From Pseudomonadota bacterium (GTDB lineage: Bacteria > Pseudomonadota > Gammaproteobacteria > GRL18): a stretch of 35,180 nt of DNA. The stretch lies in NCBI GenBank assembly GCA_015222495.1, contig JADFVK010000027.1, forward strand, positions 1-35,180, in the 5' to 3' direction. A program made the translations under genes and the position numbers. Shown piece after piece: positions 1 to 9,827 of this stretch. The notes under the pieces were generated by a model that worked only from the letters and a program-made list of their open reading frames with translations, was not told where the DNA came from and did not search any database. Each line of letters opens with the position of its first letter. The first letter of the stretch is position 1.

Positions 1-1380
1 ACTTTGGTCCTTGATGAAGCAGATGAAATGTTACGTATGGGCTTTATTGACGATGTAGAATGGGTATTAGATCAATCCCCTGATTCACGTCAGATTGCAT
101 TATTTTCTGCTACTATGCCTACAGTTATTAGACGTATAGCTGAAAAATATCTGACTCAGCCGGAAATAGTAAAAGTTGCTTCAAAAACTATGACGGCATC
201 AACTATTCGTCAAAGATTCTGGCGTGTGTTCGGTTTGCGCAAACTGGAAGCTTTAACACGTATTCTTGAGCTTGAAGATCATGATGCCATGCTGGTGTTT
301 GTAAATACTAAAAATATGACTCTGGAATTAGCTGATCAGCTACAAGCTCGAGGTTTTGCCTGTGAAGCACTCAATGGTGACATTCCACAAAGTGGTCGTG
401 AACGTATTGTAGAGCGTTTAAAGCGTGGTCGTCTTGATGTATTAATCGCCACTGATGTGGTGGCACGTGGTTTAGATGTTGAACGTATCAGCCATGTGGT
501 AAACTTTGACGCTCCGCGTGATGATGAATCCTATGTGCATAGAATTGGACGTACGGGACGAGCAGGGCGCTCTGGTGAAGCCATTTTATTTATTTCCAGA
601 CGAGAAACACGCTTATTAAGATCTATTGAAAAAACCACCCGCCAATCTTTGACAGAAATGGAAATACCATCTGTTAAAAAAATCAATGCCTTACGTATTA
701 GTCGTTATAAAAAATCTATTCTTGCCACTATTGAAAAAATGCAAAATCATAAGGATTTTGAAATATTCTCTAATATTATTAATGAGATTAATGAGGAACA
801 AGAACACATTGATTTGGTGTCAATTGCTGCGGCACTTGCGCATATGGCCAATAATAATAAGTCATTCTTATTAAATGAATCAGAATTCAAACATCTGAAA
901 GAGCAAACACCTTTTGATGCACGCGGTGACTCAGGTGAGCGATCCAGGCGTCCTGATAGGGGACGTGGCGGCGATAGAAAGAAAAAAGCACCACCGGGCG
1001 CAAAAGCTACGCCATTAAAAGATATGCCGGATGTTGCCATGCAGCGCTTCCGTGTGGAAGTAGGCTATGATCATGGGGTTAAGCCGGGTAATATTGTTGG
1101 TGCTATTGCCAATGAAGCGGGCCTGGATAGTAAAATGATTGGTCAAATTGAGATTTTTGATGATTATTCAGTAGTAGATTTGCCTGATGGTATGCCTAAA
1201 GAAGTTTTTAGTGATTTACAAAAAGCCTGGGTTTGTCAGCAGCAATTAAAAATTACGAATCTAAGTCAGTCATCAGGAAAAGGCTCGGCAAGGGATAAGA
1301 AATTTAAAGCTAAAAAGGGAAAGGGCAGAAAAACTAATAACCGTGCCCATCATCAGAGTAGACAAAAGTCTAAAAGCTAG
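1..1380 (+). CDS. deaD: DeaD/CsdA-type DEAD-box RNA helicase, 5' end outside the window
   Basis: ATP-dependent RNA helicase, expected to unwind RNA duplexes in ribosome assembly and cold-shock mRNA handling in the cytoplasm. The reading frame is open from base 1, so the first part of the gene is missing, including the Q motif and Walker A. Visible motifs in order are DEAD (residues 5-8 of the visible part), SAT in IALFSATMP, VFVNTK, ARGLDVERISHVVNFD, and HRIGRTGRAGR (motif VI). After the helicase core comes an alpha-helical stretch like the DeaD dimerisation region. A DbpA-type RNA-binding fold follows around residues 340-410 (RFRVEVGYDHGVKPGNIVG), then a lysine-rich tail. Core plus RNA-binding domain plus basic tail is the DeaD layout; DbpA and RhlE lack this combination. 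The stop codon overlaps the convergent downstream gene by 4 bp. Subfamily call is strong. Confidence 0.93.
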   Translation, partial: TLVLDEADEMLRMGFIDDVEWVLDQSPDSRQIALFSATMPTVIRRIAEKYLTQPEIVKVASKTMTASTIRQRFWRVFGLRKLEALTRILELEDHDAMLVFVNTKNMTLELADQLQARGFACEALNGDIPQSGRERIVERLKRGRLDVLIATDVVARGLDVERISHVVNFDAPRDDESYVHRIGRTGRAGRSGEAILFISRRETRLLRSIEKTTRQSLTEMEIPSVKKINALRISRYKKSILATIEKMQNHKDFEIFSNIINEINEEQEHIDLVSIAAALAHMANNNKSFLLNESEFKHLKEQTPFDARGDSGERSRRPDRGRGGDRKKKAPPGAKATPLKDMPDVAMQRFRVEVGYDHGVKPGNIVGAIANEAGLDSKMIGQIEIFDDYSVVDLPDGMPKEVFSDLQKAWVCQQQLKITNLSQSSGKGSARDKKFKAKKGKGRKTNNRAHHQSRQKSKS

Positions 1381-1718
1381 AAAATATCTTCTTCTTCACC
1401 CATGAAGTTGACATAGTCACTTCTGATCTTTTGTCGTTTCAATAGTTTTTCCTGAGCGGCAGAGGGGAGATCAGTTAATAAGAAGACATGTTTATCTAAT
1501 AGCACGCTAATTAAGTCTTCTAACACACGAATAAAATCAGCATCTGACTGGAGTAATAATTGACTTTGCTCTTCTGCATCAGAATTATTAAGTAAAGGGA
1601 TTTTTAGAAAATTGATAATTTCCTGACTATCTACCTTTAACTCTTCTAAAGCTTCTGCTTGCTGATCAGCAAATAGAGCAATAATGTTATTATTCTGATC
1701 TCTTTGTACAAATGGCAT
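1377..1718 (-). CDS. Small conserved gammaproteobacterial protein of unknown function
   Basis: A 113-residue soluble acidic protein beginning MPFVQRDQNNNIIALFADQQ and carrying a central FIRVLEDLISVLLDKHVFLL segment, then LPSAAQEKLLKRQKIRS. From memory this matches a short conserved family that databases often label tryptophan synthase beta subunit-like. It has no PLP lysine, no beta-subunit fold length and no trp genes nearby, so that label should not be read as an activity. It lies 17 bp downstream of the large DUF349 gene on the same strand and probably shares its transcript. A GGGGGG-type purine-rich run just before the ATG can serve as ribosome-binding site. Its stop overlaps the helicase stop by 4 bp, tail to tail. 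Function unknown. Confidence 0.8.
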   Translation of the reverse strand: MPFVQRDQNNNIIALFADQQAEALEELKVDSQEIINFLKIPLLNNSDAEEQSQLLLQSDADFIRVLEDLISVLLDKHVFLLTDLPSAAQEKLLKRQKIRSDYVNFMGEEEDIF

Positions 1719-1735
1719 AAAACCCCCCCTGAAGT

Positions 1736-4723
1736 TTATGAAATGAGTTGTTTAAAACGATTTTCTAGTTCTTTATTCTTAGTATAATTGCCTAATTTAT
1801 ACCATTCCTTCAGTATTTCAAAGGTATTTATCTGTTGCTTTTGTCCCATATTATGATTTAGCAATTCAACTTGTTTTTGCATACGTGCTTGTTCATCAGC
1901 AGCGGGAGAATCTTTGCCAATAAGAATTTCATATTTAAGACAAAACTCCTGTTTAAATTTTAACTCATCTTCTTTAAGCTCAGTAATTTTTTCTGTAGAA
2001 GGTGCAGCTTGAAGTATATCAAGAGCCTGTTGGAAGCGTGTGAAGAGCTCTGACTCAATGCTATGAGACAATCCTTTAATGGACTGCCATTGTTGATTAA
2101 CTTGTTCATAAAACTCAGTATATTCGTCCTCACTCATGTTACTTTGTTGTTCAACATGAGTACAGATTTTTGCTTTTTCTTTAATTTTTTCTAAGACTTC
2201 CAGGTGTTCATCAGCCAGTAATTGATCGATTTTTTTAAAGTATTCGTTTTCAGCCAGACTAAAACGTTGATTAAGTGATTTACCTGCCGATTTTGACCGG
2301 GAGTATAGATCTGACCAGATGTTTTTTATATCTGTAAAGGCTAATTCAAGATCTTTTCTCTTCAGTGGTTGAAGGTTTAATGCTTCCAAGTTCTCACAAA
2401 TAGCTTCTTTTTCACGAATCAGCTCATCATTTTTACTATTCTTCTCATCTATTCCTTGCTGTCTTTTATCAAAAATAACATCACAGGCAGCACGGAATTT
2501 TTTCCATAGCTTATTACGTTGGTGAGGAGAAATAGGACCGATTTTTTTCCATTGCTGTTGATATTTTTTAGCCTGATGAATAGCATTGCCTAAATCATCT
2601 TCTATCTGTGTATGTAATGCCTCAACATTAACAATTAAATCCTCAAATAATTTTTGGTTTATTTCCCAGCCTTTATGTAATTCAGTACGAATAATTTGCA
2701 TACTTTCATCAAATCTTTGACTAATTTTTTTATGTGCTTTTCTATCAACAAAGCCAATAGCCGACCATTCTTTTCGTGCCTGCCTACTGATTTTATCTAC
2801 CTGAATCCAGTCTGTATTAGAATCTGAATCATGTGTGCTTGTTTCTTTACCAGGCCAGTCCATTGTCTTGATATAATTTTCAAGTTGTTCGCAGAGTGAC
2901 TCTTTTTGTTGTAAATTGTTAATACGATCTTTATCCTGCTGTTCAATAAACGGGCTACAAAGTTCATATGATGCATTACAACTATCATTAAATTTTTGCC
3001 ATAAATCCTCTGCAGTAGGACTGTGCATATTTTTCCATTGTAGGCGAAGTTCTTTAACTTGGGCGGTAATATCCTTATATTCTGAGGCTAGTATATTGCT
3101 GTCTTTATACTGATTTAAGAGCTGTTCTGCTTTAATAATCAGGTTTTCACGTTCATGATCATGAGCCCAACTTTTCCAGGATGAAAGTTCCCCCAATTCT
3201 GACTGAAAAACTCTTAAGTCATTATGGTAAGAACTCTTTTCATGTGAGGATAAATAATGGCTTTTATCAATGAGCGTATTGAGTGAATTTAGTAATTTTG
3301 TTGCTTTTGACGTAAAACCTTCTTTGATATGGACTTTAATCTGTTCGATATCAGTGTTAATTTGCTGTTTTAGTTGTTTTGTTTTGTCGAGTTGGCTGCT
3401 TATTTTTTCATCAATAAGTTGACAAATAGATGAAAACTTTTGTTTATACTCACCCAGTACATCCATAGAATCTGAGCTATGTTCAAGCTGTTGATTAAAC
3501 TTTTTTTGTAGTGTTGAGACTGTCTTCTGTAGAATAAAACCTGAGCTTTTAGCAATTGATTCAGCTTGTGATATGAGTGTTTCAACTTTCTCAATATGAG
3601 CTTTCTCAATATGAGCTTTATCATTATTAGAATTACTATCAGTACTAGACTCAGCTAGCTCAAGTATGGCGTAAAATTGGTTATTATAAGAATCAACGAG
3701 ATTTTTATCCTGTAATGACTGTATTTTATCATCCCATTCACGGCCTAGCTTTAGAATATTTTTTTCTTTCTCGCCTACTGCCTCATTATGTGTAATGGAT
3801 AGGGCTTCCTGTTGATTACTTTCTTGTTCGATCAAAACCTCACCCACAGCTATGGATAGTTGATTTAATAACTTTTTAAGCTCTAAAACAATTTCATTTT
3901 CTTTATTAGAATTATCTTTTAACTTAATGAAACTATTGTTTATTTTTAACTTTATATCAGTGAAACGTTGGCTGGTCTCAGGATTTGAAAAGTTACTAAT
4001 TTCCTCCCAGCGCTTAACATAATTATCAAAGGTGGATTTTTCCTGTTTTAGACGGTTACGCTTATATAATTTTTCTAATTTGTCACAAACATCAAGGACT
4101 TCTTTAGATAATAAAAGAGGACGCTCTTCATCTTCAATAATAATATCCAACTTAGACTTAACAATTTTGTAAACTCTTTTATCTTTACGGCGAGAGCCTG
4201 ATGCAACACGTTCTAAGGTAGAACGTTTATTAATTTGCTGTGCTGCCAACTGTCTGACTTTGGAGCTGTCATCACTAAGGGCTATATCACCCAATAATGC
4301 TTCACGACTTACTTTTGAAATAGCCATTTCGCGTAAAGCAGGTTCATCTGCATTAGCTGCAACAAACTCAAGTAAGGCTGAATGACGACTTCCGTGAATG
4401 ATTTGCTCGCGAACTTGATAATCTGGAATAGGATGCTTCATCCCACAAAGCAGTTGAAATAAACGAGTTTGAGTTGCTTTTTTAACTGCTTCACTACTGC
4501 ATTTTAATAAAATAGTCTGCAGTAAATCCAAATCATTAAGCTTATTTACAGCAATAGCACGAATGCCTTCATCAGTATCATTCATGGCAATTTTAGTTAA
4601 AGAATCCTGGTCGCTGACAGGAAGTTCCTGCACGGCTTTTTTACGTGCATCAGGATTTCGACTCTTTAATTTATTGCTGCTAAAAGTTTTATTAAATGCC
4701 TGTGTTAATTTTTTTAAAAACAT
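1736..4723 (-). CDS. Large DUF349-repeat coiled-coil protein
   Basis: A 995-residue, highly charged, mostly helical cytoplasmic protein with no signal peptide or membrane segment. The N-terminal ~200 residues (for example PDARKKAVQELPVSDQDSL and SKVRQLAAQQINKRSTLERV) look like HEAT-type helical repeats. The rest holds several DUF349 units, each marked by a W-K-x-hydrophobic-G signature such as QQWKKIGPISPHQRNKLWKKF and ARKEWSAIGFVDRKAHKKI, separated by long predicted coiled coils. This layout matches the DUF349 family of gammaproteobacteria, whose molecular role I do not know. It starts 11 bp after the valS stop, so it is probably the distal gene of the pepA-holC-valS operon. It contains a perfect 15-bp tandem duplication that repeats AHIEK. 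Family assignment is good; function is open. Confidence 0.87.
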   Translation of the reverse strand: MFLKKLTQAFNKTFSSNKLKSRNPDARKKAVQELPVSDQDSLTKIAMNDTDEGIRAIAVNKLNDLDLLQTILLKCSSEAVKKATQTRLFQLLCGMKHPIPDYQVREQIIHGSRHSALLEFVAANADEPALREMAISKVSREALLGDIALSDDSSKVRQLAAQQINKRSTLERVASGSRRKDKRVYKIVKSKLDIIIEDEERPLLLSKEVLDVCDKLEKLYKRNRLKQEKSTFDNYVKRWEEISNFSNPETSQRFTDIKLKINNSFIKLKDNSNKENEIVLELKKLLNQLSIAVGEVLIEQESNQQEALSITHNEAVGEKEKNILKLGREWDDKIQSLQDKNLVDSYNNQFYAILELAESSTDSNSNNDKAHIEKAHIEKVETLISQAESIAKSSGFILQKTVSTLQKKFNQQLEHSSDSMDVLGEYKQKFSSICQLIDEKISSQLDKTKQLKQQINTDIEQIKVHIKEGFTSKATKLLNSLNTLIDKSHYLSSHEKSSYHNDLRVFQSELGELSSWKSWAHDHERENLIIKAEQLLNQYKDSNILASEYKDITAQVKELRLQWKNMHSPTAEDLWQKFNDSCNASYELCSPFIEQQDKDRINNLQQKESLCEQLENYIKTMDWPGKETSTHDSDSNTDWIQVDKISRQARKEWSAIGFVDRKAHKKISQRFDESMQIIRTELHKGWEINQKLFEDLIVNVEALHTQIEDDLGNAIHQAKKYQQQWKKIGPISPHQRNKLWKKFRAACDVIFDKRQQGIDEKNSKNDELIREKEAICENLEALNLQPLKRKDLELAFTDIKNIWSDLYSRSKSAGKSLNQRFSLAENEYFKKIDQLLADEHLEVLEKIKEKAKICTHVEQQSNMSEDEYTEFYEQVNQQWQSIKGLSHSIESELFTRFQQALDILQAAPSTEKITELKEDELKFKQEFCLKYEILIGKDSPAADEQARMQKQVELLNHNMGQKQQINTFEILKEWYKLGNYTKNKELENRFKQLIS
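3586..3615 (-). repeat. Perfect 15-bp tandem duplication inside the DUF349 gene
   Basis: CTTTCTCAATATGAG occurs twice back to back (3586-3600 and 3601-3615), with a partial third start. It is in frame and encodes a doubled AHIEK block in a coiled-coil part of the protein. The unit is a multiple of three, so gain or loss of copies would not break the frame. Confidence 0.9.
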
Positions 4724-4734
4724 ACTTCTATTAC

Positions 4735-7524
4735 CTAGATATTTTTAAGTTTCTCTAACTGCCCAATTAAATTTTTAAGCTTGTCCTGGGTTTCAGCTAA
4801 TTTTTGACGCTCATGAGCAACCACATTTTCAGGTGCACGACTGATAAAATTTTCATTGGATAGTTTACCTTCTAATTTCACTGCAAAGCCTTGATTATAC
4901 ACAATTTCTTTATTGAGACGCTCCTTTTCAGCAGCGATATCTATAATGCCGGCCATAGGAATTAGAATTTTCATATTGCCAACCAGGGCAATTGCTGATT
5001 CAGGAATATTATCACTATTATTAAGCCAGGTAATACTTTCCAGTTTTGCCAGAGTTTTCAGCATAGCTTCATTATTTATGAGTCTTTGCTGGTCTTCATC
5101 AGAGCCATTATCTAGTAAAATATCTAACTTTTTACCCGGTTTGATATCATATCCGCTACGGATCTGACGCACACCCAGTACAAATTGCTGTAACCAGTTC
5201 ATTTCCTGCAGGGCATTATTGTCGATATTAGCTGTATCTGCTGAAGGAAAAGCCTGCAGCATAATGGTATCTTGCTGCACACCCGTTAATGGTGCTACTT
5301 TTTGCCAGATTTCTTCAGTGATATAGGGCATGATTGGATGACTGAGTCTTAGTAAAGTTTCTAATACAGTGACCAGAGTATGGCGGGTTCCACATTGTTT
5401 TGCTGCATTATTCTGAGTATCTTCCTGATTAGAACTGAGAACAGACTTTGATAACTCAAGATACCAGTCACAATATTCATTCCAGGTAAATTCATAGATT
5501 GCCTGGGCGGCTATATCTAAACGATAAGTATCCAGAGAATCAGCTACAATTTTTTTAGTTTCCTGTAAGCGTGAGATGATCCACTTGTCTGCTAATGAGT
5601 AATCCATTTGAGAATTGGCTTCAATGCCGCAATCATGACCCTCAGTATTCATCAATACATAGCGTGATGCATTCCAGAGTTTATTACAGAAGTTTCTATA
5701 GCCTTCAATACGACCCATATCAAACTTGATATCACGACCTGTAGTGGCCTGAATTGCAAAGGTAAAACGTAAGGCATCAGTACCAAAAGCCGGTATACCG
5801 TCTTTGAACTCTTTACGGGTTTGCTTTTCAATTTTTTTCGCCATTTGCGGCTGCATCATGCCCTTGGTGCGTTTATTAACCAAAGTTTCCAATTCAATGC
5901 CGTCAATCAGATCAATAGGATCTAAAACATTACCCTTTGATTTTGACATTTTATGACCATGAGAATCACGCACTAAGCCATGTACATAAACTTCTTTAAA
6001 AGGAACTTCTCCAGTAAATTTCAGTCCCATCATTATCATACGGGCCACCCAGAAAAAGATAATATCAAAGCCTGTGACTAAAACATTTGTAGGGTAGAAG
6101 GTTTCCAGTTCCGCTGTTTTTTCCGGCCAGCCAAGAGTAGAAAAAGGCCATAAGGCAGATGAGAACCAGGTATCCAGGACATCATCATCCTGTTTAAGCA
6201 CAAACTCTTTATCTAATTGATGTTTTTCTCTAACGGCGGCTTCATCATGACCTACATAAACATTGCCTTCATCATCATACCAGGCAGGAATTCGATGTCC
6301 CCACCAGATTTGGCGGGAAATACACCAGTCTTCGATATTATTCATCCATTCATAATAGGTGTTTTTCCAGTTATCCGGTACAAATTTAATATCACCATCC
6401 TGGACTGCCTTAATGGCAGGCTCTGCAAGCGGAGCAACTTTAACATACCACTGATCTGTTAAATAAGGTTCAATGACTGCACCGGAACGATCGCCACGTG
6501 GTACCATTAATTTATGATCTTCAATTTTGATTAATAAGCCGGCTTCCTCTAAATCTTTAACGATGGCTTTACGTGCAACATAGCGATCCATACCACGGTA
6601 TTTTTCCGGGGCATCATCATTAATTGCCGCATCGATAGTGAGTATATTGAGAATAGGCAAATCATGGCGTTTACCCATTTCATAGTCATTAAAATCATGA
6701 GCAGGTGTAATTTTTACACAGCCGGTACCAAATTCAGGATCAACATAATCATCAGCAATAATGGGGATTTCACGATCCGTCAAAGGAAGTTTGATAGTTT
6801 TGCCAATCATGGCCTGGAAGCGTTCATCATCAGGGTGTACGGCAACAGCAGAATCACCTAGCATAGTTTCAGGACGTGTCGTAGCAACTGTAATATCACC
6901 ACTGCCATCACTTAATGGGTAGCACATATACCAGAAGTGTCCATTTTCTTCTTCTGAAATGACTTCCAGATCGGATACTGCAGTATGTAATACTGGATCC
7001 CAGTTAACCAGACGTTTACCACGGTAGATTAAATCTTCTTCATAAAGACGTACAAAAACTTCTTTAACCGCTTCTGATAATCCATCATCCATGGTAAAAC
7101 GCTCACGCTCCCAATCAAGAGAGGCGCCCATACGGCGTAATTGTTGTGTGATCGTATTACCAGAATGTTCTTTCCAGTCCCATATTTTCTCAATAAACTT
7201 TTCACGCCCCAGATCATGACGTGTTTTACCTTCTGCATTAATCAGACGCTCAACCACCATTTGGGTTGCAATACCAGCATGATCAGTACCCGGCTGCCAA
7301 AGGGCATTCTCTCCCTTCATACGATGATAACGGGTCAGAGCATCCATTATAGTATCCTGAAATGCATGTCCCATATGTAACCTACCCGTAACATTGGGTG
7401 GGGGAATCATAATGCAATAGGATGGATTTTCTGTTGCATCCGAAGACGCAGAAAAATAGCCATTATTTTCCCAGGTTTCGTACCAGCGTTGTTCAATTGT
7501 GTGAGGTTGGTATGTTTTTTCCAT
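4735..7524 (-). CDS. valS: Valyl-tRNA synthetase
   Basis: Charges tRNA-Val with valine in the cytoplasm. The protein has 929 residues, close to the roughly 950 of the E. coli enzyme, and appears complete. The class I HIGH signature is present as HMGH (residues 50-53) after PPPNVTGRL. The KMSKS loop is at 525-529 (HKMSKSKGN). Between them lies the CP1 editing domain, with [17 protein letters not shown] and the tryptophan-rich segment [17 protein letters not shown]. The C-terminal ~70 residues form the ValS-type coiled-coil arm ([18 protein letters not shown]). It sits downstream of pepA and holC in the usual gammaproteobacterial order, with a 115-bp gap to holC that could hold its own promoter. 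The DUF349 gene follows 11 bp later. Confidence 0.98.
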   Translation of the reverse strand: MEKTYQPHTIEQRWYETWENNGYFSASSDATENPSYCIMIPPPNVTGRLHMGHAFQDTIMDALTRYHRMKGENALWQPGTDHAGIATQMVVERLINAEGKTRHDLGREKFIEKIWDWKEHSGNTITQQLRRMGASLDWERERFTMDDGLSEAVKEVFVRLYEEDLIYRGKRLVNWDPVLHTAVSDLEVISEEENGHFWYMCYPLSDGSGDITVATTRPETMLGDSAVAVHPDDERFQAMIGKTIKLPLTDREIPIIADDYVDPEFGTGCVKITPAHDFNDYEMGKRHDLPILNILTIDAAINDDAPEKYRGMDRYVARKAIVKDLEEAGLLIKIEDHKLMVPRGDRSGAVIEPYLTDQWYVKVAPLAEPAIKAVQDGDIKFVPDNWKNTYYEWMNNIEDWCISRQIWWGHRIPAWYDDEGNVYVGHDEAAVREKHQLDKEFVLKQDDDVLDTWFSSALWPFSTLGWPEKTAELETFYPTNVLVTGFDIIFFWVARMIMMGLKFTGEVPFKEVYVHGLVRDSHGHKMSKSKGNVLDPIDLIDGIELETLVNKRTKGMMQPQMAKKIEKQTRKEFKDGIPAFGTDALRFTFAIQATTGRDIKFDMGRIEGYRNFCNKLWNASRYVLMNTEGHDCGIEANSQMDYSLADKWIISRLQETKKIVADSLDTYRLDIAAQAIYEFTWNEYCDWYLELSKSVLSSNQEDTQNNAAKQCGTRHTLVTVLETLLRLSHPIMPYITEEIWQKVAPLTGVQQDTIMLQAFPSADTANIDNNALQEMNWLQQFVLGVRQIRSGYDIKPGKKLDILLDNGSDEDQQRLINNEAMLKTLAKLESITWLNNSDNIPESAIALVGNMKILIPMAGIIDIAAEKERLNKEIVYNQGFAVKLEGKLSNENFISRAPENVVAHERQKLAETQDKLKNLIGQLEKLKNI

Positions 7525-7567
7525 AGCGGAGATTAGCTCTTTTATACTCGGTGATAATTAACCCGTT

Positions 7568-7573
7568 ATTATA
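7568..7573 (-). promoter_or_regulatory. Possible -10 element upstream of valS
   Basis: Read on the minus strand this is an exact TATAAT, 44 bp upstream of the valS ATG within the 115-bp holC-valS gap. The hexamer 17 bp further upstream (TACCTT) is a poor -35 match, so only the -10 is convincing. In such AT-rich DNA a chance match is quite possible. Confidence 0.28.
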
Positions 7574-7639
7574 GTAGTATCTTGCTATGAAAGGTATTTA
7601 TTTTAGATAATTAATTACAAAATAATAGTGTTATCGTAC

Positions 7640-8107
7640 TTACAAATCATATTTATTTAATTTACAATTTTTCTGTTGGTATAATCGATAGGAATTTCTG
7701 GCAACTTCTTTGGCTTGAGGATTTTTATCCACTAGTTCAGCAATACGTTTAAATTGCTGGTGAAGAGGAGGAGGGCTGGTATTTAGATTAATTAATAAAT
7801 CAGTATTAGATTGTTGTGAATTAATTTGATCGGTAATTAGTACCGGATAATCAAAATCAATATTATTTAATAATTTACTTGAGGTGTTATCATTATCTTC
7901 TTGATTTAATAAGTTTTTATGAGGGATAAAACTATCTGCTTTAAAATTCCATAATAAACTGTCTATTTTTTCTGCCTGTTCGAATGATTGTGTATAAATT
8001 ATCACATTCATACTATTTTTCAGAGCTTTTTCACATAATTGGCAACAAACTACATCAATGTTTTTTGTGGAATCATCAGCTAAAATATAAAAGTCGATCT
8101 GGTTCAT
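7640..8107 (-). CDS. holC: DNA polymerase III chi subunit
   Basis: The chi subunit links the clamp-loader complex (through psi) to single-stranded DNA-binding protein at the replication fork. The 155-residue product compares with 147 in E. coli. It begins NQIDFYILADDS and continues with CQLCEKALKNSMNVIIYTQS and IDSLLWNFKADSFIPHK, matching the HolC fold: an opening strand, the cysteine-containing helix, and an LLW-F-x-FIPH block. PVLITDQ and RIAELVDKNPQAKEVARNSY are the expected C-terminal motifs. It starts 14 bp after the pepA stop, and the pepA-holC-valS order is conserved in gammaproteobacteria. That order supports both the identity and joint transcription. Confidence 0.93.
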   Translation of the reverse strand: MNQIDFYILADDSTKNIDVVCCQLCEKALKNSMNVIIYTQSFEQAEKIDSLLWNFKADSFIPHKNLLNQEDNDNTSSKLLNNIDFDYPVLITDQINSQQSNTDLLINLNTSPPPLHQQFKRIAELVDKNPQAKEVARNSYRLYQQKNCKLNKYDL

Positions 8108-8121
8108 AATTTAAAACCTTA

Positions 8122-9630
8122 TTAAGATATTTTTTCTGCAGAATGATAATGATTGATTATATACTGACTGAGTAAGGATACGGGGCGTCCGGTTGCGCCT
8201 TTTTTGGTGCCTGATTCCCATGCGACTCCAGCAATATCAAGATGAGCCCAATGATATTTCTTGCAAAAAGCAGATAAAAAAGTTGCTGCGGTGACTGCAC
8301 CGGCTTCTTTTCCACCAATATTAGCCAGATCAGCAAAATTACTTTTCAGTTGTTCCTGGTATTCTTCCCATAAAGGCATTTCCCAAACACGATCACCGCT
8401 TGTTTTTCCGGCATTACTTAGATCATGTCCCAGTGGCTTATGATTAGTGAATAGTGCAGCTGGATGTTTGCCTAAAGCAACAACACAGGCACCAGTTAAG
8501 GTGGCCACATCAATCACCACATCGGGTTTGAATTTTTCACAATAAGTCAGAGCATCACATAAAATAAGACGACCCTCAGCATCAGTGTTGAGAATTTCGA
8601 TAGTAGTACCGGAGAGACTGGTGACAATATCACCGGGTTTTGTTGCCTGACCATTAAGTAAGTTTTCTGTGGCGGGTATGATAGCGACGACATTGGTTTC
8701 AAGATGTAGTTCAGCAATAGCATTCATGGTACCTAAAACTGTCGCTGCACCACACATATCATATTTCATTTCATCCATACCAGCGCCTGGTTTTAATGAA
8801 ATACCACCAGAATCAAAAGTCACACCCTTACCAACCAAACAAACAGGGGGAGTAGCAGGATCACCGCAGAGATAACTCATCACAATTAATTTTGCTGCTT
8901 GACGACTGCCTTTGGACACAGAAAGGAAAGCATGCATTCCCAGTTCTTCCAATTCTTTTTCATCTAGTATTTCAGCACTTAAGTTGGCATATACACGGCT
9001 TAATGCAATGGCACGATCGGCAAGATAAGTTGGTGTACAAATATTGCCGGGCATATTACTTAAGTCTTTAGCTAGTTTGATTCCCTGAGTAATGGCCATT
9101 CCTTCACGCACAGCCTGCTCTCCATCAGCTAAATCTCTTCTATTGGCAACAGCAAGAACAATTTTCCGCAAAGGTCTGCGAGTGGTGTCTTTTTTACTCT
9201 TTAATTGATCAAACTGATATAAGGCATTTTGAGCAGATTCAATAGAATGTCTGATACGCTGACTAATATCGCAGGTTTTTACCTGTAATTCTGTTAAATA
9301 GAAAACAGACTCCATGGAACCTGTTTCATTTAAAATACTGACAGCATGCGAGATAATTTTTCTATATCTTGTGAAAGTTAAGTCACGCTCTCGACCACAG
9401 CCCACTAATAAAATACGATCACAAAGTGTATTGGGAATATTATGTAAAAGCAGAGATTGGCCTGACTTTCCTTCCAGATCGCCACGTCGGATCAAACTGG
9501 ATATATATCCACCGGTGGCTTTATCTAACTTTTGTGCTGAAGGGCTTAAGCGTCTGGGTTCAAATATTCCGACAACAACACAGGCTGTGCGTTGTTTTTC
9601 CGGACTACCACTTTTTACATTAAATTCCAT
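8122..9630 (-). CDS. pepA: Cytosol aminopeptidase (leucyl aminopeptidase, M17)
   Basis: Zinc/manganese-dependent M17 aminopeptidase that removes N-terminal residues from peptides in the cytoplasm. In E. coli the same protein also binds DNA in Xer recombination and carAB control; whether that holds here is not known. The protein has 502 residues (E. coli 503). The catalytic domain shows GKGVTFDSGGISLKPGAGMD with the metal-binding Lys and Asp, MCGAATVLGT, and the family signature NTDAEGRLILCDAL. The start ATG has a GGAG ribosome-binding site 7 nt upstream. It is the first gene of the pepA-holC-valS cluster and is divergent from lptF, as is typical. Confidence 0.97.
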   Translation of the reverse strand: MEFNVKSGSPEKQRTACVVVGIFEPRRLSPSAQKLDKATGGYISSLIRRGDLEGKSGQSLLLHNIPNTLCDRILLVGCGRERDLTFTRYRKIISHAVSILNETGSMESVFYLTELQVKTCDISQRIRHSIESAQNALYQFDQLKSKKDTTRRPLRKIVLAVANRRDLADGEQAVREGMAITQGIKLAKDLSNMPGNICTPTYLADRAIALSRVYANLSAEILDEKELEELGMHAFLSVSKGSRQAAKLIVMSYLCGDPATPPVCLVGKGVTFDSGGISLKPGAGMDEMKYDMCGAATVLGTMNAIAELHLETNVVAIIPATENLLNGQATKPGDIVTSLSGTTIEILNTDAEGRLILCDALTYCEKFKPDVVIDVATLTGACVVALGKHPAALFTNHKPLGHDLSNAGKTSGDRVWEMPLWEEYQEQLKSNFADLANIGGKEAGAVTAATFLSAFCKKYHWAHLDIAGVAWESGTKKGATGRPVSLLSQYIINHYHSAEKIS

Positions 9631-9827
9631 ATAGACTCCATAATTGCTCCATTTAAGGAGTATAATTACTCTGTTTTTTGTTATAATGGCAAGTCTAGCT
9701 CAAAAAATTAAAAAAGCTATTAAAAATATAAAAAAAAGCTTATCTTTTTAAGCTATATAGATTATTTAACAGATAATTAATGATATTAACTCATTATTAT
9801 TAAAAATAAAAAATGGCAGAATAAATA
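9631..9827. promoter_or_regulatory. Divergent pepA/lptF control region
   Basis: A 197-bp AT-rich gap between head-to-head genes must hold promoters in both directions. On the minus strand TATACT (9659-9664), about 28 bp before the pepA start, is a plausible -10. On the plus strand an exact TATAAT lies at 9682-9687, far from lptF. A-tracts around 9700-9740 and an AGCTT/AAGCT inverted repeat near 9737-9755 are present. No recognised operator was identified. Confidence 0.4.

Noticed and set aside
747-1040. Minus-strand open frame inside the helicase gene
   Set aside because: A shadow of the basic, repetitive deaD coding sequence; no start signals and no family resemblance.
1377-1718. Small gene considered as tryptophan synthase beta subunit fragment
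   Set aside because: It is complete with its own start and stop, lacks the PLP lysine and fold, and is not near trp genes.
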